Positions 18,015-27,963 of a stretch of 64,000 nucleotides of DNA are shown piece by piece (position 1 is the first letter of the stretch; each line of letters begins with the position of its first letter). Below the pieces are notes generated by a model, which made no database searches, was not told the DNA's origin, and saw only the letters and a program-made list of their open reading frames with translations. The position numbers were made by a program, and so were the translations under genes. Source of the stretch: Enterobacter sp. JUb54 (GTDB lineage Bacteria; Pseudomonadota; Gammaproteobacteria; Enterobacterales; Enterobacteriaceae); contig NZ_CP060418.1 in the NCBI RefSeq assembly GCF_014298075.1, forward strand, positions 1,612,001 through 1,676,000, read 5' to 3'.

Positions 18015-18437
18015 ATGAATAAGTTTGCTGTACTGCTGGCGACGGGAATGCTGTTATCGGGTTGTGTGTATAACAGCAAGGTATCAACTGGCGCCGAGCA
18101 ACTTCAGCACCATCGCTTTGTTCTGACCAGCGTCAACGGCCAGGCGCTGAATACGCAAGGAAAGCCGCTGGAGCTGAGTTTTGGTGAGGATATGTATGTC
18201 TCAGGCAATATGTGTAACGGCTTTAGCGGCAAAGGCAGCATCAGCGGCGGCGAGCTGAAGGTCAAAGCGCTGGCCATGACCCGTATGCTGTGCAGCGATT
18301 CGCAGCTCAATACGCTGGATCATACGCTGAGCACAATGCTACGCGATGGCGCACAGGTCGACCTGACGGAAAATCAGCTGACGCTGGCCACCGCCGATCA
18401 AACGCTGGTCTATAAACTTGCGGATCTGGTGAACTAG
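18015..18437 (+). CDS. hslJ: HslJ/META-domain outer-membrane lipoprotein
   Basis: 140 residues with a lipobox (LLSGC, Cys17) and a META/HslJ domain: FVLTSVNGQ, MCNGFSGKGSI and the conserved MTRMLC segment. Heat-inducible in E. coli, with weak links to novobiocin resistance; molecular role unknown. GGGGGAGTA lies ahead of the ATG. Its last bases overlap the convergent ydbJ stop. Confidence 0.93.
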   Translation: MNKFAVLLATGMLLSGCVYNSKVSTGAEQLQHHRFVLTSVNGQALNTQGKPLELSFGEDMYVSGNMCNGFSGKGSISGGELKVKALAMTRMLCSDSQLNTLDHTLSTMLRDGAQVDLTENQLTLATADQTLVYKLADLVN

Positions 18438-18700
18438 TAGTTACCGCAGCTGCCGCCCGCTAACGCTTGCTCGCTGCAACGCTTACCGTTGGGTAATGCG
18501 CACATCCCGATCGCTGAACCATCAAGCTGCCGTGCCACCGATAATGAGCCGCCAATCATCGCGCAGTTCGCCTGCCCGGTGCTGCTCATTGCGGCACGCA
18601 TGCCAGGCGGCACATGTGCCGCTGTCGCCTGTTGAACCGGTTCACTACTACAGGCCGACAATAATAACGCGGCACACCCCACTAAAAACGCAGCTCGCAT
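18434..18700 (-). CDS. ydbJ: DUF333 lipoprotein
   Basis: 88 residues with a lipobox (LLLSAC) and a DUF333 domain holding four spaced cysteines (NCAMIGGS, GMCALPNGKRC, GGSCGNY). The position beside hslJ is that of E. coli ydbJ. Function unknown. Converges on hslJ with a four-base overlap. Confidence 0.88.
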   Translation of the reverse strand: MRAAFLVGCAALLLSACSSEPVQQATAAHVPPGMRAAMSSTGQANCAMIGGSLSVARQLDGSAIGMCALPNGKRCSEQALAGGSCGNY

Positions 18701-19131
18701 CGACTTCCCCTCAGCAATATCTAAAAATAAGCAAACCCAAGAATAATAGGCAGCGCAGCCGTGAACGTCGAGAGGCGAAATACGTATTTATGCGCCCCAT
18801 TAACATTTCTTAGCAAAATATCTGGCGTAACCTTGATCTCGACAGGGTTTCTCATGCATCTCACGGCCTGAATCCCCTATTGTTCAACGATAGCGCCATG
18901 ATGACGCCCCTCGAATGATGAGCGGCAGACCGCAGCAAGTCCGGTTTAAGATCATAGCGATATCCTGTGCTATCCCCGCCGCCGCGCCTGTGTTTCATGG
19001 ATCAATTTGTGCACTCGAAAGCCTCATAACTTCAAGGGTATAGATAATGCTCTTATACTAACGACTATAATTACAGGACCTGTGGCCGTTTGTCGGGTCC
19101 CTTCTTTTGCGCAATGTTAGGGTGTCTTCTT
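18701..19131 (+). promoter_or_regulatory. Intergenic leader carrying the nifJ promoter
   Basis: 430 bp without a convincing gene. Near 19036-19070 there are several TATAAT-like hexamers (TATAGATAAT, ACTATAAT) preceded by TTCAAG, a plausible promoter for nifJ. The ydbJ promoter also lies here. I see no palindromic regulator site that I can name. Confidence 0.35.
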
Positions 19132-22100
19132 ATGATTACTATCGACGGTAATGGCGCGGCCGCTTCAGTCGCGTTTCGCACCAGTGAGGTTATCGCCATC
19201 TACCCGATTACGCCCAGTTCAACCATGGCGGAACAGGCGGATGCCTGGGCGGGAAACGGGCTGAAAAATGTATGGGGTGACGTGCCTCGGGTGGTAGAAA
19301 TGCAGTCGGAAGCCGGGGCCATCGGGGCCGTACACGGTGCGTTGCAGACCGGCGCCCTGTCGACCTCGTTCACCTCATCGCAGGGCTTACTGCTGATGAT
19401 CCCGACGCTGTACAAACTGGCCGGGCAGTTGATGCCGTTCGTCCTGCACGTCGCCGCCCGTACCGTAGCGACCCACGCGCTCTCTATTTTCGGTGACCAT
19501 TCGGATGTGATGGCCGTGCGCCAGACCGGCTGCGCCATGCTGTGCGCCAGCAGCGTGCAGGAAGCGCAGGACTTCGCGCTGATCTCCCATATTGCGACCC
19601 TGAAAAGTCGGGTACCGTTTATTCACTTCTTCGATGGTTTCCGGACCTCGCACGAAATCAATAAAATCATCCCGCTGGCGGACGACACTGTGCGCAGCCT
19701 GCTGCCGCAGGCCGACATCGACGCGCACCGTCTGCGCGCGCTGAATCCGGAACATCCGGTGATCCGCGGGACCTCGGCGAACCCGGATACCTATTTCCAG
19801 TCCCGCGAAGCGACCAACCCGTGGTACGACGCGGTCTACGACCATGTCGAAACGGCGATGGACGATTTCGCCAGCGCCACCGGACGCCAGTACAAGCCGT
19901 TTGAGTTCTACGGCCATCCGCAGGCGGAACGAGTGATTGTGATCATGGGCTCGGCCATCGGCACCTGTGAAGAAGTGGTGGACGAACTGCTCAGCCGGGG
20001 TGAAAAAGTCGGGGTTCTGAAAGTTCGCCTCTATCGCCCCTTCTCCGCCGCGCATCTGCTGGCGGTGCTGCCGGAGAGCGCCCGCGCCATCGCGGTGCTG
20101 GATCGCACCAAAGAGCCGGGCGCCCAGGCGGAACCGTTGTACCTCGATGTGATGAGCGCGCTGGCGGAAGCCTTTAACCGCGGCGAGCGCGAAACCCTGC
20201 CGCGCACCATCGGCGGGCGCTATGGCCTGTCGTCAAAAGAGTTCGGCCCGGAGTGCGTGCTGGCTGTGTTCAATGAGCTGAACGAAGCCCGCCCCAAACC
20301 GCGTTTCACCGTCGGCATTTATGATGATGTGACCAACCTTTCTCTGCCGTTGGTCGAGAACACCTTGCCGTCGCAAGCCAAGCTGGAAGCGCTGTTTTAT
20401 GGCCTTGGCAGCGACGGCAGCGTCTCGGCTACCAAAAACAATATCAAGATTATCGGTAACTCCACCCCGTGGTTCTCGCAGGGCTATTTCGTCTATGACT
20501 CGAAAAAAGCCGGGGGGCTGACCGTCTCGCACCTGCGGGTTAGTGAAAAACCGATTCGCTCCTCCTATCTGATCTCCCAGGCGGATTTTGTCGGCTGCCA
20601 TCAGCTGCAGTTTATTGATAAGTATCAGATGGTCGAACGGCTCAAACCGGGCGGCATTTTCCTGCTCAATACGCCCTATCCGGTAGATGAAGCCTGGTCA
20701 CGCCTGCCGCAGGAAGTCCAGGCGGCGCTGAACCAGAAAAAAGCGCACTTTTATATTGTCAACGCGGCGAAGATTGCCCGCGAATGCAGCCTGGGCGCAC
20801 GCATCAATACCGTGATGCAGATGGCGTTTTTCCACTTAACGCATATTTTACCGGGCGACAGCGCGCTGAGCGAACTGCAGGGGGCAATCGCCAAAAGCTA
20901 CAGCAGCAAAGGCCAGGAGCTGGTTGAACGCAACTGGCAGGCGCTGGCGCTGGCCCGCGAGTCGCTGGCTGAAGTGCCGCTACAGCCGGTCGATGCCACC
21001 AGCCCAAACCGTCCGCCGGTGGTGTCCGACGCCGCCCCGGACTTCGTAAAAACCGTCACCGCCGCGATGCTGGCCGGGCTTGGCGATGCGCTCCCGGTTT
21101 CTGCGCTGCCGCCGGACGGCACCTGGCCGATGGGCACCACCCGCTGGGAAAAACGCAATATCGCCGAAGCGATCCCTATCTGGAAAGAGTCGCTGTGTAC
21201 CCAGTGCAACCACTGCGTCGCGGCCTGTCCGCATTCGGCAATCCGTGCCAAAGTGGTTTCCCCGGAAGCGATGGCCGACGCCCCTGCCAGTCTGCACGCC
21301 CTTGACGTGAAATCCCGCGATATGCGCGGGCAGAAATATGTGCTGCAGGTCGCACCGGAAGATTGCACCGGCTGTAACCTGTGCGTCGAAGTGTGCCCGG
21401 CGAAAGACCGCCAGGATCCGCAGATCAAGGCCATCAACATGATGTCGCGCCTTGAACACGTCGAAGAAGAAAAAGTGAATTACGACTTCTTCCTCAACCT
21501 GCCGGAAATTGACCGCAGTAAGCTGGAACGTATTGATATCCGCACCTCTCAGCTGATCAGCCCGCTGTTTGAATATTCCGGGGCCTGCTCCGGCTGCGGC
21601 GAAACGCCGTATATCAAGCTGCTGACCCAGCTGTACGGCGACCGGATGCTGATCGCCAACGCCACCGGCTGTTCGTCGATTTATGGCGGCAACCTGCCGT
21701 CTACCCCCTACACCACCGACGCCAACGGCCGCGGTCCGGCGTGGGCAAACTCGTTGTTTGAAGATAACGCCGAATTCGGGCTCGGCTTCCGACTCTCTGT
21801 CGATCAGCATCGCCAGCGGGTAATGCGCCTGCTGAGCCAGTTTGCCGATAAGATCCCGGCGGAGCTGAACGAGGCGCTACAGGCACAAGCCACTCCAGAG
21901 CTGCGCCGCGAGCAGGTGACAGCGCTACGTCTGGCGCTGGCTGACGTTGAGGGCGCCGAGGAGTTGCTCACCGATGCCGACGCGCTGGTAGAGAAATCCA
22001 TCTGGCTTATCGGCGGCGATGGCTGGGCCTATGACATTGGTTTCGGCGGGCTCGATCATGTGCTGAGCCTGACCGAAAACGTCAATATTCTGGTGCTCGA

Positions 22101-22659
22101 TACCCAGTGTTACTCCAACACCGGCGGCCAGGCATCGAAAGCCACGCCGCTTGGGGCAGTGACCAAGTTCGGTGAGCATGGCAAGCGTAAAGCACGCAAG
22201 GATCTCGGCGTCAGCATGATGATGTACGGGCATGTGTATGTGGCGCAAATCTCGTTAGGCGCACAGTTCAATCAGACGGTGAAAGCGATTCAGGAGGCGG
22301 AGGCCTATCCGGGTCCGTCGCTGATCATCGCCTACAGCCCGTGTGAGGAGCATGGCTACGACCTGGCGCTGAGTCACGACCAGATGCGTCAGCTCACTGC
22401 TACCGGCTTCTGGCCGCTGTATCGCTTTGACCCGCGTCGTGAAGATGAAGGGAAACTGCCGCTGGCGCTGGACTCACGCCCGCCGTCAGACGCGCTGGCA
22501 GAAACGCTGCTGAACGAGCAACGCTTCCGTCGTCTCAACGCCCAGCAGCCGGAGGTGGCGGAGCAGTTATGGAAAGATGCGGCGGCGGATCTGCAAAAAC
22601 GCTACGACTTCCTGGCACAAATGGCCGGCAAGGCGGAGAAAACGGGCAGTGAAAGTTAG
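19132..22659 (+). CDS. nifJ: Pyruvate:ferredoxin/flavodoxin oxidoreductase
   Basis: 1175 residues from ATG 19132 (MITIDGNGAAASVAF), the start used by E. coli YdbK/NifJ; 14 extra upstream residues are possible but unlikely. Domains in order: pyruvate-binding PFOR domain I, transketolase-like domains II and III, a 2[4Fe-4S] ferredoxin domain with CxxCxxCxxxC at about 689-699 and 745-755, and the TPP domain (GDGWAYDIGFGG near 962) with the GACSGCGETPY cysteines. Oxidises pyruvate to acetyl-CoA and CO2, reducing flavodoxin or ferredoxin. No nif genes are adjacent, so this is the housekeeping redox copy. Confidence 0.96.
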   Translation: MITIDGNGAAASVAFRTSEVIAIYPITPSSTMAEQADAWAGNGLKNVWGDVPRVVEMQSEAGAIGAVHGALQTGALSTSFTSSQGLLLMIPTLYKLAGQLMPFVLHVAARTVATHALSIFGDHSDVMAVRQTGCAMLCASSVQEAQDFALISHIATLKSRVPFIHFFDGFRTSHEINKIIPLADDTVRSLLPQADIDAHRLRALNPEHPVIRGTSANPDTYFQSREATNPWYDAVYDHVETAMDDFASATGRQYKPFEFYGHPQAERVIVIMGSAIGTCEEVVDELLSRGEKVGVLKVRLYRPFSAAHLLAVLPESARAIAVLDRTKEPGAQAEPLYLDVMSALAEAFNRGERETLPRTIGGRYGLSSKEFGPECVLAVFNELNEARPKPRFTVGIYDDVTNLSLPLVENTLPSQAKLEALFYGLGSDGSVSATKNNIKIIGNSTPWFSQGYFVYDSKKAGGLTVSHLRVSEKPIRSSYLISQADFVGCHQLQFIDKYQMVERLKPGGIFLLNTPYPVDEAWSRLPQEVQAALNQKKAHFYIVNAAKIARECSLGARINTVMQMAFFHLTHILPGDSALSELQGAIAKSYSSKGQELVERNWQALALARESLAEVPLQPVDATSPNRPPVVSDAAPDFVKTVTAAMLAGLGDALPVSALPPDGTWPMGTTRWEKRNIAEAIPIWKESLCTQCNHCVAACPHSAIRAKVVSPEAMADAPASLHALDVKSRDMRGQKYVLQVAPEDCTGCNLCVEVCPAKDRQDPQIKAINMMSRLEHVEEEKVNYDFFLNLPEIDRSKLERIDIRTSQLISPLFEYSGACSGCGETPYIKLLTQLYGDRMLIANATGCSSIYGGNLPSTPYTTDANGRGPAWANSLFEDNAEFGLGFRLSVDQHRQRVMRLLSQFADKIPAELNEALQAQATPELRREQVTALRLALADVEGAEELLTDADALVEKSIWLIGGDGWAYDIGFGGLDHVLSLTENVNILVLDTQCYSNTGGQASKATPLGAVTKFGEHGKRKARKDLGVSMMMYGHVYVAQISLGAQFNQTVKAIQEAEAYPGPSLIIAYSPCEEHGYDLALSHDQMRQLTATGFWPLYRFDPRREDEGKLPLALDSRPPSDALAETLLNEQRFRRLNAQQPEVAEQLWKDAAADLQKRYDFLAQMAGKAEKTGSES

Positions 22660-22683
22660 GATAAAAGCCGCGTAATACCCTAA

Positions 22684-22793
22684 AGAAAAAAGCCCGAATA
22701 TCCATTCGGGCTTGTCACTTCTACCGCCAGAAAATATCGTGCTTAAATATAAGACGGTAATAATCAATAACAGCGACTAAAAAGGCATATAAC
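22684..22793 (-). ncRNA. micC: MicC small RNA
   Basis: Reading the minus strand, the RNA would start GTTATATGCCTTTTTAGTCG at 22793 and end at a hairpin AGCCCGAAT/ATTCGGGCT followed by TTTTTT. The first 13 bases are identical to the 5' end of E. coli MicC as I remember it, and length (~110 nt), position between nifJ and ompN, and strand all agree. MicC is an Hfq-dependent repressor of the OmpC porin mRNA through its 5' end. The middle of the RNA differs strongly from E. coli, leaving seed and terminator conserved. Confidence 0.87.
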
Positions 22794-22798
22794 AGGCG

Positions 22799-22828
22799 GA
22801 TAGTACGCCAACGATTTCTGCATGTATA
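22799..22828 (-). promoter_or_regulatory. micC: Putative micC promoter
   Basis: On the minus strand TACTAT (22805-22800) lies 6 bases before the predicted +1, with TATACA (22828-22823) 17 bases further up. Spacing is ideal for sigma-70. Confidence 0.55.
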
Positions 22829-23014
22829 ATTTTTATTTTATATACATTCATGCAATACATTCACGAGAATTATCACCGTAACCATCGTATTATTTATTTT
22901 AGATTTCACTTATATCGTAACAATTGATTCTTATCGGATCTTAATTCCCTCCTTTAGCATGTGACCACTTCTTCAGCGGAAGTTAAAAATAAAAACACTC
23001 AAAGGAATATCTCA

Positions 23015-24121
23015 ATGAAAAGAAAAGTACTGGCCCTCGTTATTCCAGCATTATTAGCCGCAGGTGCGGTGCACGCTGCTGAAATTTATAATAAAGACGG
23101 TAATAAATTAGACCTCTATGGCAAGGTTGACGGTCTGCACTATTTTTCTGATGACGCCTCAAAAGATGGCGATCAATCTTACGTTCGTCTTGGCTTCAAA
23201 GGTGAAACCCAGATCAACGAGAAGTTGACCGGTTATGGCCAGTGGGAATACAACGTCCAGGCCAATAACACGGAAAGCACCAGCAATCAGTCCTGGACGC
23301 GTCTGGCCTTTGCCGGGCTGAAATTCGGCGACTACGGCTCATTTGACTACGGTCGCAACTATGGCGTGCTGTACGACGTAGAGGGCTGGACCGATATGCT
23401 GCCGGAGTTCGGCGGTGACTCATACTCCCAGGCCGATAACTTTATGGCAAACCGCGCCAATGGCGTGGCGACCTATCGCAACAACGATTTCTTCGGTCTG
23501 GTGAATGGCCTTAACTTTGCGCTGCAGTATCAGGGTAAAAATGAAAATGCCGGCAGCGGCGAAGGCACCAATAACGGTGACCGCAGCGTCCGCAATGCCA
23601 ACGGTGACGGTTTTGGCCTGTCGACGTCTTATGATTTTGGCATGGGCATCAGCGCCGCTGCCGCTTACGCCTCTTCTGACCGTACCAACGATCAGATGAC
23701 GCAAACCACCGCTGGCGGCGACAAAGCCGATGCGTGGACGGCAGGCCTGAAATATGATGCCAACAGTGTTTATCTGGCCACGATGTATTCAGAAACCCGC
23801 AATATGACACCGTATGGCAACAGCAATGGCGTGGCGAATAAAACACAGAACTTCGAAGTCACCGCACAGTATCAGTTCGACTTCGGACTGCGCCCGGCGG
23901 TCTCTTTCCTGATGTCTAAAGGGAAAGATCTGAACGCCAGCGACGGTGATAAAGATCTGGTCAAATATGCAGATATCGGCGCCACGTATTACTTTAACCG
24001 TAATATGTCCACCTACATTGATTACAAAATCAACCTGCTTGACGAAGATGACCACTTCTATTCTGACAACGGTATCTCAACGGATGACGTTGTTGCCCTT
24101 GGTCTGGTTTACCAGTTCTGA
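23015..24121 (+). CDS. ompN: General porin OmpN (OmpK37-type)
   Basis: 368 residues from ATG 23015; AAAGGA lies 8-9 bases upstream and a classic signal peptide follows ([20 protein letters not shown]). The mature protein starts [16 protein letters not shown] and ends with Phe, as outer-membrane trimeric porins do; the constriction-loop motif PEFGGDSY is present. Its place next to nifJ and micC identifies it as OmpN, called OmpK37 in K. pneumoniae, a normally weakly expressed porin. The AT-rich 220-bp leader is shared with the divergent micC. Confidence 0.9.
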   Translation: MKRKVLALVIPALLAAGAVHAAEIYNKDGNKLDLYGKVDGLHYFSDDASKDGDQSYVRLGFKGETQINEKLTGYGQWEYNVQANNTESTSNQSWTRLAFAGLKFGDYGSFDYGRNYGVLYDVEGWTDMLPEFGGDSYSQADNFMANRANGVATYRNNDFFGLVNGLNFALQYQGKNENAGSGEGTNNGDRSVRNANGDGFGLSTSYDFGMGISAAAAYASSDRTNDQMTQTTAGGDKADAWTAGLKYDANSVYLATMYSETRNMTPYGNSNGVANKTQNFEVTAQYQFDFGLRPAVSFLMSKGKDLNASDGDKDLVKYADIGATYYFNRNMSTYIDYKINLLDEDDHFYSDNGISTDDVVALGLVYQF

Positions 24122-24265
24122 TGTCCCGGCCCGTCGGCGACGGCGGGCATTATCAACGTGCCTTAAACAGCGGCCATCTCAGCAAAACAATAAATCTTCT
24201 GTATTAAAATAGTCACCCGATGAATGATATATTACCGGTAAAGCCTGTCGTTGAGGACGCCTGTC

Positions 24266-24478
24266 ATGCACCATCATCCTGTGAGATCATCCCGAATCGC
24301 CTCCGTCGCCTATGACGATGCTTCTGGCACCCTCGAAATCCGTTTTCACGACCGCTCCACGTTGCAGTACGAGAACGTACCGGCACGTCTGTTCCAAAAT
24401 TTTCTGCAGGTCGTCTCTAAAGGGCGTTTTTATGATGGCGTAATCAAAGGAAAATTTACCGAACGTCGCGGGAACTAA
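24266..24478 (+). CDS. KTSC-domain protein
   Basis: 70 residues from ATG 24266 with GAGGA upstream. A single KTSC domain: SSRIASVAYDDASGTLEIRF, then Y-x-NVP and FxxxxSKGRFYDGVIKGKF. Function of the domain is unknown, with a suggested nucleic-acid-binding role. It sits alone between ompN and uspF. Confidence 0.8.
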   Translation: MHHHPVRSSRIASVAYDDASGTLEIRFHDRSTLQYENVPARLFQNFLQVVSKGRFYDGVIKGKFTERRGN

Positions 24479-24558
24479 CCCCAAAGTGTGACCCGGTCAT
24501 AAGACAAACCGCCCCGTAATGGCATATACTTTAAGCGGTTACTTAAACAGGAGGTTTT

Positions 24559-24993
24559 ATGGCCAGAATAATTCTTGTACCCATTGATATTTCAGATAAA
24601 GAATTAACTCAACGCGTTATTTGCCACGTTGAGGCAGAAGCGCGCATTGATGATGCCGAAGTGCATTTTCTGACCGTGATCCCATCCCTTCCCTATTACG
24701 CTTCGTTGGGGATGGCCTATACCACCGAACTGCCGCCGATGGATGAGTTCAAGGCGGAGTCGGAAACGCGTCTGAAAGAGATCGTGGCGCAGTTTTCCAT
24801 TCCGGAAGACCGGGTGCAGCTCCATGTTAAAGAGGGCTCGCCGAAGGATAATATTCTGGAGCTGGCGAAAACGCTGCCGGCGGATCTGGTTATCATCGCC
24901 TCTCACCGCCCGGACATCACCACCTATCTGCTTGGCTCTAACGCTGCTGCCGTGGTACGGCACGCCGACTGCTCGGTGCTGGTCGTGCGTTAA
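24559..24993 (+). CDS. uspF: Universal stress protein F
   Basis: 144 residues, UspA-fold protein of the UspFG subgroup. It starts [12 protein letters not shown] and ends with the nucleotide-binding stretch [20 protein letters not shown] and [10 protein letters not shown]. Strong AGGAGG ahead of the ATG. Binds nucleotides; linked in E. coli to adhesion and stress survival. Own terminator downstream. Confidence 0.95.
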   Translation: MARIILVPIDISDKELTQRVICHVEAEARIDDAEVHFLTVIPSLPYYASLGMAYTTELPPMDEFKAESETRLKEIVAQFSIPEDRVQLHVKEGSPKDNILELAKTLPADLVIIASHRPDITTYLLGSNAAAVVRHADCSVLVVR

Positions 24994-24999
24994 TGCTTT

Positions 25000-25026
25000 G
25001 GCCCGCCGTCCCGGCGGGCCTTTTTA
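25000..25026 (+). terminator. uspF: uspF terminator
   Basis: GGCCCGCCG, loop TCC, CGGCGGGCC, then TTTTTAT: a 9-bp GC stem with a clear U tract. Confidence 0.9.
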
Positions 25027-25107
25027 TCTGCATCACCGGCAGGCTAAACGCCGGAAATGTGCTGACATCCCCCCCGTGAATCCGTACCATACACGCCACA
25101 GACTTAT

Positions 25108-25232
25108 CCCCTTCATCCTTCAAGTTGCCTGGGTGTTGGCTGCCCCCGTTCACCCCGGTCACTTACCTGAGTAAGCTGCTGGGGGTTTACGGCCTTGCCG
25201 CCGACACGCAACGCGAATTATTTAGGGTATAT
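25108..25232. repeat. ERIC/IRU intergenic repeat
   Basis: Holds both ERIC primer-like cores: GTTCACCCCGGTCACTTACC and AGTAAGCTGCTGGGGGTTTAC, flanked by CTTCAAGTTGC and GCGAATTATTTAGGGTAT. About 125 bp, the usual full length. It lies upstream of ttcA and may be transcribed in its leader. Confidence 0.9.
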
Positions 25233-25322
25233 ACTCATCAACGTCAGACATCGTTAATTGCGCCCACACGCCGCGCCGCAAGCACCGTGCGTGGGTCACA
25301 CTATGAATTGAGCCACTATTAA

Positions 25323-26258
25323 ATGCTGCAAAATCAAGATATTAGCAAAAAAGAAAAGTACAACATCGATAAACTGCAAAAGCGCCTGCGCCGTAACGTG
25401 GGCGAAGCGATTGCCGACTTCAACATGATTGAGGACGGCGACCGGATTATGGTGTGCCTTTCCGGCGGCAAAGACAGCTACACCATGCTGGAAATTTTGC
25501 GCAATCTGCAGAAAAGTGCGCCCATTTCATTCTCGCTGGTGGCGGTCAACCTCGACCAGAAACAGCCGGGCTTCCCCGAGCATATTTTGCCGGAATATCT
25601 GGAGCAGCTGGGCGTCGAGTACAAGATTGTTGAAGAGAATACCTACGGGATTGTGAAAGAGAAAATCCCGGAAGGCAAAACCACCTGCTCGCTGTGCTCT
25701 CGCCTGCGTCGCGGGATCCTCTACCGTACCGCCAGCGAACTGGGCGCGACGAAGATTGCCCTCGGCCATCACCGCGACGACATTTTGCAGACCCTGTTCC
25801 TCAACATGTTCTACGGCGGCAAGATGAAAGGCATGCCGCCGAAGCTGATGAGCGATGACGGGAAACACATCGTGATTCGCCCGCTGGCCTACTGCCGCGA
25901 AAAAGACATCGAGCGTTTCGCCCAGGCGAAAGGCTACCCGATTATTCCGTGCAATCTGTGCGGTTCGCAGCCGAACCTCCAGCGTCAGGTTATTGCCGAT
26001 ATGCTGCGCGACTGGGATAAACGCTACCCAGGGCGGATCGAGACCATGTTCAGCGCGATGCAAAACGTGGTGCCGTCTCATCTGAGCGACATTAATCTGT
26101 TCGACTTTAAAGGGATTAACCACCAGTCTGCGGTGGTGGACGGCGGCGATCTGGCCTTTGACCGGGAAGACATTCCGTTGCAGCCTGCGGGCTGGCAGCC
26201 GGAAGAAGACGCTGCGCCACTGGAAGAGTTGCGTCTGGACGTGGTGGAAGTGAAGTAA
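25323..26258 (+). CDS. ttcA: tRNA 2-thiocytidine synthetase
   Basis: 311 residues. PP-loop ATPase ([10 protein letters not shown], about 47-56) with two CxxC pairs ([10 protein letters not shown] and [11 protein letters not shown]), which hold the Fe-S cluster. Thiolates C32 in certain tRNAs. Synteny with uspF and dbpA as in E. coli. The ribosome site before the ATG is weak (TTGAGCCACTATTAA). Confidence 0.96.
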   Translation: MLQNQDISKKEKYNIDKLQKRLRRNVGEAIADFNMIEDGDRIMVCLSGGKDSYTMLEILRNLQKSAPISFSLVAVNLDQKQPGFPEHILPEYLEQLGVEYKIVEENTYGIVKEKIPEGKTTCSLCSRLRRGILYRTASELGATKIALGHHRDDILQTLFLNMFYGGKMKGMPPKLMSDDGKHIVIRPLAYCREKDIERFAQAKGYPIIPCNLCGSQPNLQRQVIADMLRDWDKRYPGRIETMFSAMQNVVPSHLSDINLFDFKGINHQSAVVDGGDLAFDREDIPLQPAGWQPEEDAAPLEELRLDVVEVK

Positions 26259-26265
26259 CAAACCT

Positions 26266-26297
26266 GCGTCTCAGCGTTGTGGCTGAGACGCGTTTTG
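26266..26297 (+). terminator. ttcA: ttcA terminator
   Basis: GCGTCTCAGC (26266-26275) and GCTGAGACGC (26282-26291), a perfect 10-bp stem, followed by GTTTTG. Confidence 0.85.
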
Positions 26298-26329
26298 ATA
26301 CCCTTCTTACTTCAGGCTGGGTAAACCCT

Positions 26330-27703
26330 TTACTTCAGCAGACGGACCCGGCAGTTTTTGCCTTTGATCTTGCCGTTTAGCAGTTGCTTATAAGCTTTCT
26401 GCGCCACGCCCTGACGAATTGCCACGTACACATGCGCCGGATGGACGTTAATCTTGCCGATGTCGGCGCCATCAAAGCCCATATCTCCGGTCAACGCTCC
26501 CAGCACATCGCCAGCACGCATTTTGGCCTTCTTGCCGCCATCAATACACAGCGTCGCCATTTCTGCATGCAGCGGAGCGATATTATCGCCTGCCGGTGCG
26601 GTCATCCAGTTGAGCTTCAGCTGCAGCATTTCGGACAGAATATTCGCGCGCTGCGCCTCTTCCGGAGCACACAGGCTGATCGCCAGACCGCTCTCGCCCG
26701 CACGGGCGGTACGGCCAATACGGTGTACGTGAACTTCCGGATCCCACGCCAGCTCATAGTTAATCACCAGCTCCAGCGATTTAATATCGAGACCACGGGC
26801 GGCGACGTCAGTGGCCACCAGCACCCGCGAGCTACCGTTGGCAAAACGCACCAGCGTCTGATCGCGATCGCGCTGCTCAAGGTCGCCATGCAACGACAGC
26901 GCACTCTGCCCGGCGGCGTTCAGCGAATCACACACCGACTGGCAATCCTTTTTGGTGTTGCAGAACACCACGCAGGACGCCGGTTGATGCTGGCTGAGCA
27001 GCTTTTGCAGCAGCGGGATTTTACCGCGCTGAGAGGTTTCAAAGAACTGCTGCTCAATGGCTGGCAGCGCATCGACGGAGTCGATCTCAATGGCCAGCGG
27101 ATCGCGTTGCACACGGCCGCTAATCGCCGCGATGGCCGGTGGCCAGGTGGCAGAAAACAGCAGCGTCTGGCGATCGGCCGGCGCAAAACGGATCACCTCA
27201 TCGATGGCGTCGCTAAAGCCCATATCGAGCATACGGTCGGCTTCGTCCATCACCAGCGTCTGCAGGGCATCCAACGACACGGTGCCTTTTTGCAGGTGGT
27301 CCAGCAGGCGGCCTGGGGTGGCGACAATAATATGCGGCGCGTGCTGGAGTGAATCACGCTGGGCACCGAAGGGTTGCCCGCCGCACAGCGTTAAAATCTT
27401 GGTATTCGGCAGAAAGCGTGCCAGACGGCGCAGCTCGCCCGCGACCTGTTCAGCCAGTTCGCGGGTCGGGCACAGCACCAGAGATTGTGTCTGGAACAGA
27501 GTCGCTTCAATATGCTGAAGCAACCCCAGACCAAATGCCGCTGTTTTACCACTGCCGGTTTTTGCCTGCACGCGTACATCTTTGCCCGCCAGAATAGTGG
27601 GCAAGGCCGCGGCCTGAACAGGCGTCATCGCGAGATAACCCAGTTCAGTAAGATTAGCGAGCTGGGCGGCGGGTAAAGCATTCAATGTAGAAAAAGCGGT
27701 CAC
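26330..27703 (-). CDS. dbpA: ATP-dependent RNA helicase DbpA
   Basis: 457 residues from GTG 27703 (TAFSTLNALPAAQL), the start expected from E. coli; the frame extends 9 codons further without support. DEAD-box motifs: Q motif MTPVQAAALP, Walker A AKTGSGKT, DEAD, SAT, and HRIGRTARAG. The C-terminal RNA-binding domain recognises hairpin 92 of 23S rRNA. Helps late assembly of the 50S subunit. Confidence 0.95.
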   Translation of the reverse strand: MTAFSTLNALPAAQLANLTELGYLAMTPVQAAALPTILAGKDVRVQAKTGSGKTAAFGLGLLQHIEATLFQTQSLVLCPTRELAEQVAGELRRLARFLPNTKILTLCGGQPFGAQRDSLQHAPHIIVATPGRLLDHLQKGTVSLDALQTLVMDEADRMLDMGFSDAIDEVIRFAPADRQTLLFSATWPPAIAAISGRVQRDPLAIEIDSVDALPAIEQQFFETSQRGKIPLLQKLLSQHQPASCVVFCNTKKDCQSVCDSLNAAGQSALSLHGDLEQRDRDQTLVRFANGSSRVLVATDVAARGLDIKSLELVINYELAWDPEVHVHRIGRTARAGESGLAISLCAPEEAQRANILSEMLQLKLNWMTAPAGDNIAPLHAEMATLCIDGGKKAKMRAGDVLGALTGDMGFDGADIGKINVHPAHVYVAIRQGVAQKAYKQLLNGKIKGKNCRVRLLK

Positions 27704-27717
27704 AATGGTTTCTCGAT

Positions 27718-27903
27718 TTAACGGGCACATAAAGGGCAGGCGCGTATCCTCGCAGATCTGCGGCTCTGATGCGACAATTTAATCGGTTCATCATCCGGCG
27801 GCGGGTCTGGCAGTGGATGCGGGCGTGGGCGCGGATCGGGCTGCGGTGTCGGGTCGTTCGGTTCAGGTGAAATAGGTATTGATGTCAGGGGCTGGTATGG
27901 CAT
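27718..27903 (-). CDS. Possible small proline-rich protein upstream of dbpA
   Basis: 61 codons starting MPYQPLTSIPISPEPNDP, with about ten prolines in the next 24 residues and a basic, Cys-containing tail. GGGAGAG lies 5-6 bases before the ATG. It ends 14 bp ahead of the dbpA GTG and starts just downstream of the fnrS terminator, so it would be the first gene of the dbpA transcript. The proline run may partly reflect GC-rich sequence; I do not recognise a family. Confidence 0.45.
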   Translation of the reverse strand: MPYQPLTSIPISPEPNDPTPQPDPRPRPHPLPDPPPDDEPIKLSHQSRRSARIRACPLCAR

Positions 27904-27963
27904 GTCGACTCTCCCGGTTGTGAGCGGGTGTACCCATTAAGCGTAGAAGCTGGTAACCAGAGA

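Noticed and set aside
26384-27352. 322-codon frame antisense to dbpA
   Set aside because: Mirror frame of a certain gene, with no ribosome site and a low-complexity product.
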